Assembly: GCF_000717995.1 (NCBI RefSeq)
Contig: NZ_JODM01000002.1
Coordinates: 248,001-312,000 of the forward strand
Length of the DNA stretch: 64,000 bases
Direction of reading: 5' to 3'
Origin: Streptomyces violaceorubidus
GTDB taxonomy: Bacteria; Actinomycetota; Actinomycetes; Streptomycetales; Streptomycetaceae
In this document: one piece after another, positions 61,844 to 64,000 of the stretch
How the letters are laid out: every line of letters starts with the position of its first letter
Position numbering within the stretch: the stretch's first letter is position 1
The notes under the pieces: generated by a model
Database searches by the model: none
Seen by the model: only the letters and a program-made list of their open reading frames with translations
Told to the model about the DNA's origin: nothing
Made by a program: the position numbers and the translations under genes

Positions 61844-62530
61844 ATGGGGGTCATGTCCGAGACCATCTCGGTGTGCTGCACCGCCTGCGGGCGCCGGCAC
61901 CGCTACACGGCACCGTCGTACCCCTGCGCGTGCGGGGCGCCCGTCGCCCCGGAGCTGGATCCGCGCGGGGCGGCGACCGCGGTCACCCACCGGGCGTGGG
62001 ACGAGGAGTGGATCGGGGTGCGCTGCGCGGCCTGCGGAGCCGAGAGCCGGTGGCCGCGGCCGGAGCTGGGCTGTCCGTGCGGAACGGTGCTGTGCGTGCC
62101 GGTGGACGCCGCCGCCGCAGGCCGCTCCGGGCGCACCCCGGGGTCACGGGTCCCGGCGCACCGGGCCGTTCCGATCCGCACCGCCCGCGACGCGGTGACG
62201 GCCGCCGTCCTCTGTCTGCGCGGGCTGGGCCACCGGGACGTGCGCCGCGCCGACCAGCGCCCCCTGGCCGGCGTCGGGCTGGCCGCGCCGGGCGTCGTCG
62301 TCCAGGTGGATCCGACGGTGGGCCCGGCCTCGGTGCGGGACGTGGAGTGCCTGTGGCTGACGGCGATGGCGGAGTCGGCGCGGGGCGTGTACTTCTCGCT
62401 CGCCGGGTACGCCGAGGACGCCCGGGTCCGCGCCGACCTGCTGGACGTCGCGCTGTTCGTGCTCGACCCGTCGGGCGTGCCACGCCCGGCGAACGCGTCG
62501 GCCGTGGCGCTGGACGCCACGGCCGGGTGA
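61844..62530 (+). CDS. Double zinc-ribbon protein with restriction-endonuclease-like domain
   Basis: The 228-residue protein has two Cys4 ribbons: [21 protein letters not shown] (about residues 11-32) and [20 protein letters not shown] (about residues 61-80). After a linker the C-terminal half reads [88 protein letters not shown]. This order (GxxDxxR, a VxQVDP strand and the YFSLAGYxxDAR...LFVLD end) resembles Mrr-like PD-(D/E)XK folds, but the Lys of the active site is replaced (QVDP instead of QxK). It may bind DNA without cutting. Divergent from gcl. The call is inference from pattern. Confidence 0.6.
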   Translation: MGVMSETISVCCTACGRRHRYTAPSYPCACGAPVAPELDPRGAATAVTHRAWDEEWIGVRCAACGAESRWPRPELGCPCGTVLCVPVDAAAAGRSGRTPGSRVPAHRAVPIRTARDAVTAAVLCLRGLGHRDVRRADQRPLAGVGLAAPGVVVQVDPTVGPASVRDVECLWLTAMAESARGVYFSLAGYAEDARVRADLLDVALFVLDPSGVPRPANASAVALDATAG

Positions 62531-62573
62531 GCCTTCGGGGCAGGGATACCGAGGTACCTCGCCACCGGAGGCG

Positions 62574-64000
62574 TCAGGCGCGGGCGTAGCGCTCGCGCAG
62601 CTCGACCTTGCGCACCTTCCCGGAGACGGTCATCGGGAAGGAGTCGAGGAGCTGGAGGCGGCTGGGCACCTTGTAGTGGGCGAGCCGGCCCTCGCAGTAG
62701 GCGCGCAGTTCCTCCAGGGTGAGCGGGTCGGCGGCCTCGCGCGGGACGACGCAGGCCAGCACCTCCTCGCCGTAGCGCTCGTGCGGCACGCCGACGACCT
62801 GGACGTCGGCGATCTTCGGGTGGCCGTACAGGAACTCCTCCACCTCGCGCGGGTAGATGTTCTCGCCGCCCCGGATGATCATGTCCTTGATGCGGCCGAC
62901 GATCTCCACGTAGCCGTCCTCGCGCATCACCGCGAGGTCCCCGGTGTGCATCCAGCGGCCCGGGTCGACGGCCTCGGCGGTCTTCTCCGGTTCCTCCCAG
63001 TAGCCGAGCATCACGCTGTAGCCGCGGGTGCGCAGCTCGCCCGCCTCGCCGCGGGGCAGGGTCACGCCGGTGACCGGGTCGACGACCTTGGCCTCGATGT
63101 GCGGCAGGACCCGGCCGACGGTGCCGGTGCGGTGTTCGAGGTCGTCGTCCATGCGGGTCTGGAGGGAGACCGGGGAGGTCTCCGTCATGCCGTAGCAGAT
63201 GGAGACCTGCTCCATGTGCATCTCGGCGACCACCCGCTTCATCACCTCCACCGGGCAGGGGGAGCCCGCCATGATGCCGGTGCGCAGGGAGGTGAGGTCC
63301 CAGGAGGCGAAGTCCGGGAGGTTCAGCTCGGCGATGAACATCGTCGGGACGCCGTACAGGGACGTGCACCGCTCCCGTTGCACCGCCTCCAGTGTGGCCG
63401 CCGGCTCGAAGGACGGGGCGGGGATGACGATGCAGGCGCCGTGGGAGGTGGCGCCCAGGTTGCCCATGACCATGCCGAAGCAGTGGTAGAAGGGCACCGG
63501 CAGGCACACCCGGTCCTGCTCCGTGTAACCGACCGTGCGGCCCACCCAGTAGCCGTTGTTGAGGATGTTGTGGTGGGAGAGGGTGGCGCCCTTGGGGAAG
63601 CCGGTGGTGCCGGAGGTGTACTGGATGTTGACCGGGTCGTCGCAGCTCAGCTCGGCGGCGAGCGCGTCGACCCGCTCCTGCGGCACCGACGCGGCGGCCG
63701 CCGTGAGCGCGTCCCAGGACGGGTCGCCGATGTAGACGCATCCGCGCAGCGCCGGGCACCGGCCGCGGACCTCCTCCACGATCGCCCGGTAGTCGCTGCT
63801 CTTGTGGGCGAGCGAGGCGACCAGCAGGGTGATGCCGGACTGGTTGAGGACGTACTCCAACTCGTGTGCCCGGTAGGCGGGGTTGACGTTCACCATGATG
63901 ACGCCGATGCGGGCGGTGGCGTACTGGACGAGGACCCACTCGGGGCAGTTGACCGCCCAGATGCCGACCCGGTCGCCCTTGGTGAGGCCCTTCGCGAGCA
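62574..64000 (-). CDS. AMP-forming acyl-CoA synthetase, partial
   Basis: The gene runs off the right edge; its N-terminus lies outside. Visible motifs include [20 protein letters not shown] (P-loop), [57 protein letters not shown] and the C-terminal [14 protein letters not shown] with the catalytic Lys. This is a fatty-acid or branched-chain acyl-CoA ligase. The frame is open without a break from 63896, where an ATG could start, to 64000, where upstream residues [19 protein letters not shown] show that the true protein is longer. It ends 43 bases from the zinc-ribbon gene, convergent. Substrate unknown. Confidence 0.9.
   Translation of the reverse strand, partial: LAKGLTKGDRVGIWAVNCPEWVLVQYATARIGVIMVNVNPAYRAHELEYVLNQSGITLLVASLAHKSSDYRAIVEEVRGRCPALRGCVYIGDPSWDALTAAAASVPQERVDALAAELSCDDPVNIQYTSGTTGFPKGATLSHHNILNNGYWVGRTVGYTEQDRVCLPVPFYHCFGMVMGNLGATSHGACIVIPAPSFEPAATLEAVQRERCTSLYGVPTMFIAELNLPDFASWDLTSLRTGIMAGSPCPVEVMKRVVAEMHMEQVSICYGMTETSPVSLQTRMDDDLEHRTGTVGRVLPHIEAKVVDPVTGVTLPRGEAGELRTRGYSVMLGYWEEPEKTAEAVDPGRWMHTGDLAVMREDGYVEIVGRIKDMIIRGGENIYPREVEEFLYGHPKIADVQVVGVPHERYGEEVLACVVPREAADPLTLEELRAYCEGRLAHYKVPSRLQLLDSFPMTVSGKVRKVELRERYARA

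Overview
The window is a GC-rich (roughly 72-74%) chromosomal segment of a Streptomyces. The third-codon-position bias, frequent GTG/TTG starts, four-base start/stop overlaps (ATGA, GTGA) and families such as DUF397, the XRE/DUF5753 regulator and the SWIM/SNF2 pair all fit that genus. From memory, the gene order resembles the SCO6196-SCO6300 interval of S. coelicolor. No tRNA, rRNA, CRISPR array, transposase or prophage gene was seen, and both end genes are cut by the window edge.

Left part (1-19.7 kb): an isoprenoid-synthase-like gene (partial) is coupled to a PCMH-type flavoprotein oxidase. Then come a HAD phosphatase, a TetR regulator, a secreted GH3 beta-N-acetylhexosaminidase with a DasR-like site upstream, and an ABC exporter. 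A five-gene minus-strand operon for hydroxyproline breakdown (epimerase, DHDPS-type deaminase, three-subunit D-hydroxyproline dehydrogenase) faces its probable FadR-type regulator. A SWIM zinc-finger protein and an SNF2 helicase form a translationally coupled pair; the SWIM protein carries 66-bp tandem repeats, and the helicase promoter region carries five 14-bp repeats.

Middle part (19.8-31 kb): a sugar ABC transporter (lipoprotein, permease, ATPase) with a ROK kinase, a HutC-type GntR regulator and an inositol-dehydrogenase-like oxidoreductase share a TGTCCGGACA operator. An RNase Sa-type secreted ribonuclease and an SDR follow.

Purine/allantoin and glyoxylate regulon, scattered from 28 to 62 kb: allantoicase, allantoinase, IclR regulator (AllR-like), malate synthase, two xanthine/uracil permeases, an 8-oxoguanine/guanine deaminase-type hydrolase, uricase, HIU hydrolase, OHCU decarboxylase, hydroxypyruvate isomerase, tartronate semialdehyde reductase, catalase and glyoxylate carboligase. 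Together they take urate to allantoin, allantoate and (through enzymes not seen here) glyoxylate, and on to malate or glycerate; catalase would remove the peroxide made by uricase. Five of these promoters carry pairs of a 15-bp box (consensus TTCCRYNAWGCRGAA) spaced exactly 21 bp. A different 17-bp dyad (TTCAAC-N5-GTTGAM) occurs at four promoters. This two-operator architecture is the most striking signal in the window.

Interspersed genes (32-47 kb): a nucleotidyltransferase, a HipA-like kinase, a regulatory cluster (ATPase, XRE, DUF397, TOPRIM), two divergent IucA/IucC siderophore synthetases separated by a CCGTAT microsatellite, a VWA membrane-protein pair, an HxlR regulator divergent from an aminotransferase, a histidine phosphatase and a thioesterase. 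The right end holds a zinc-ribbon protein and a partial acyl-CoA synthetase.
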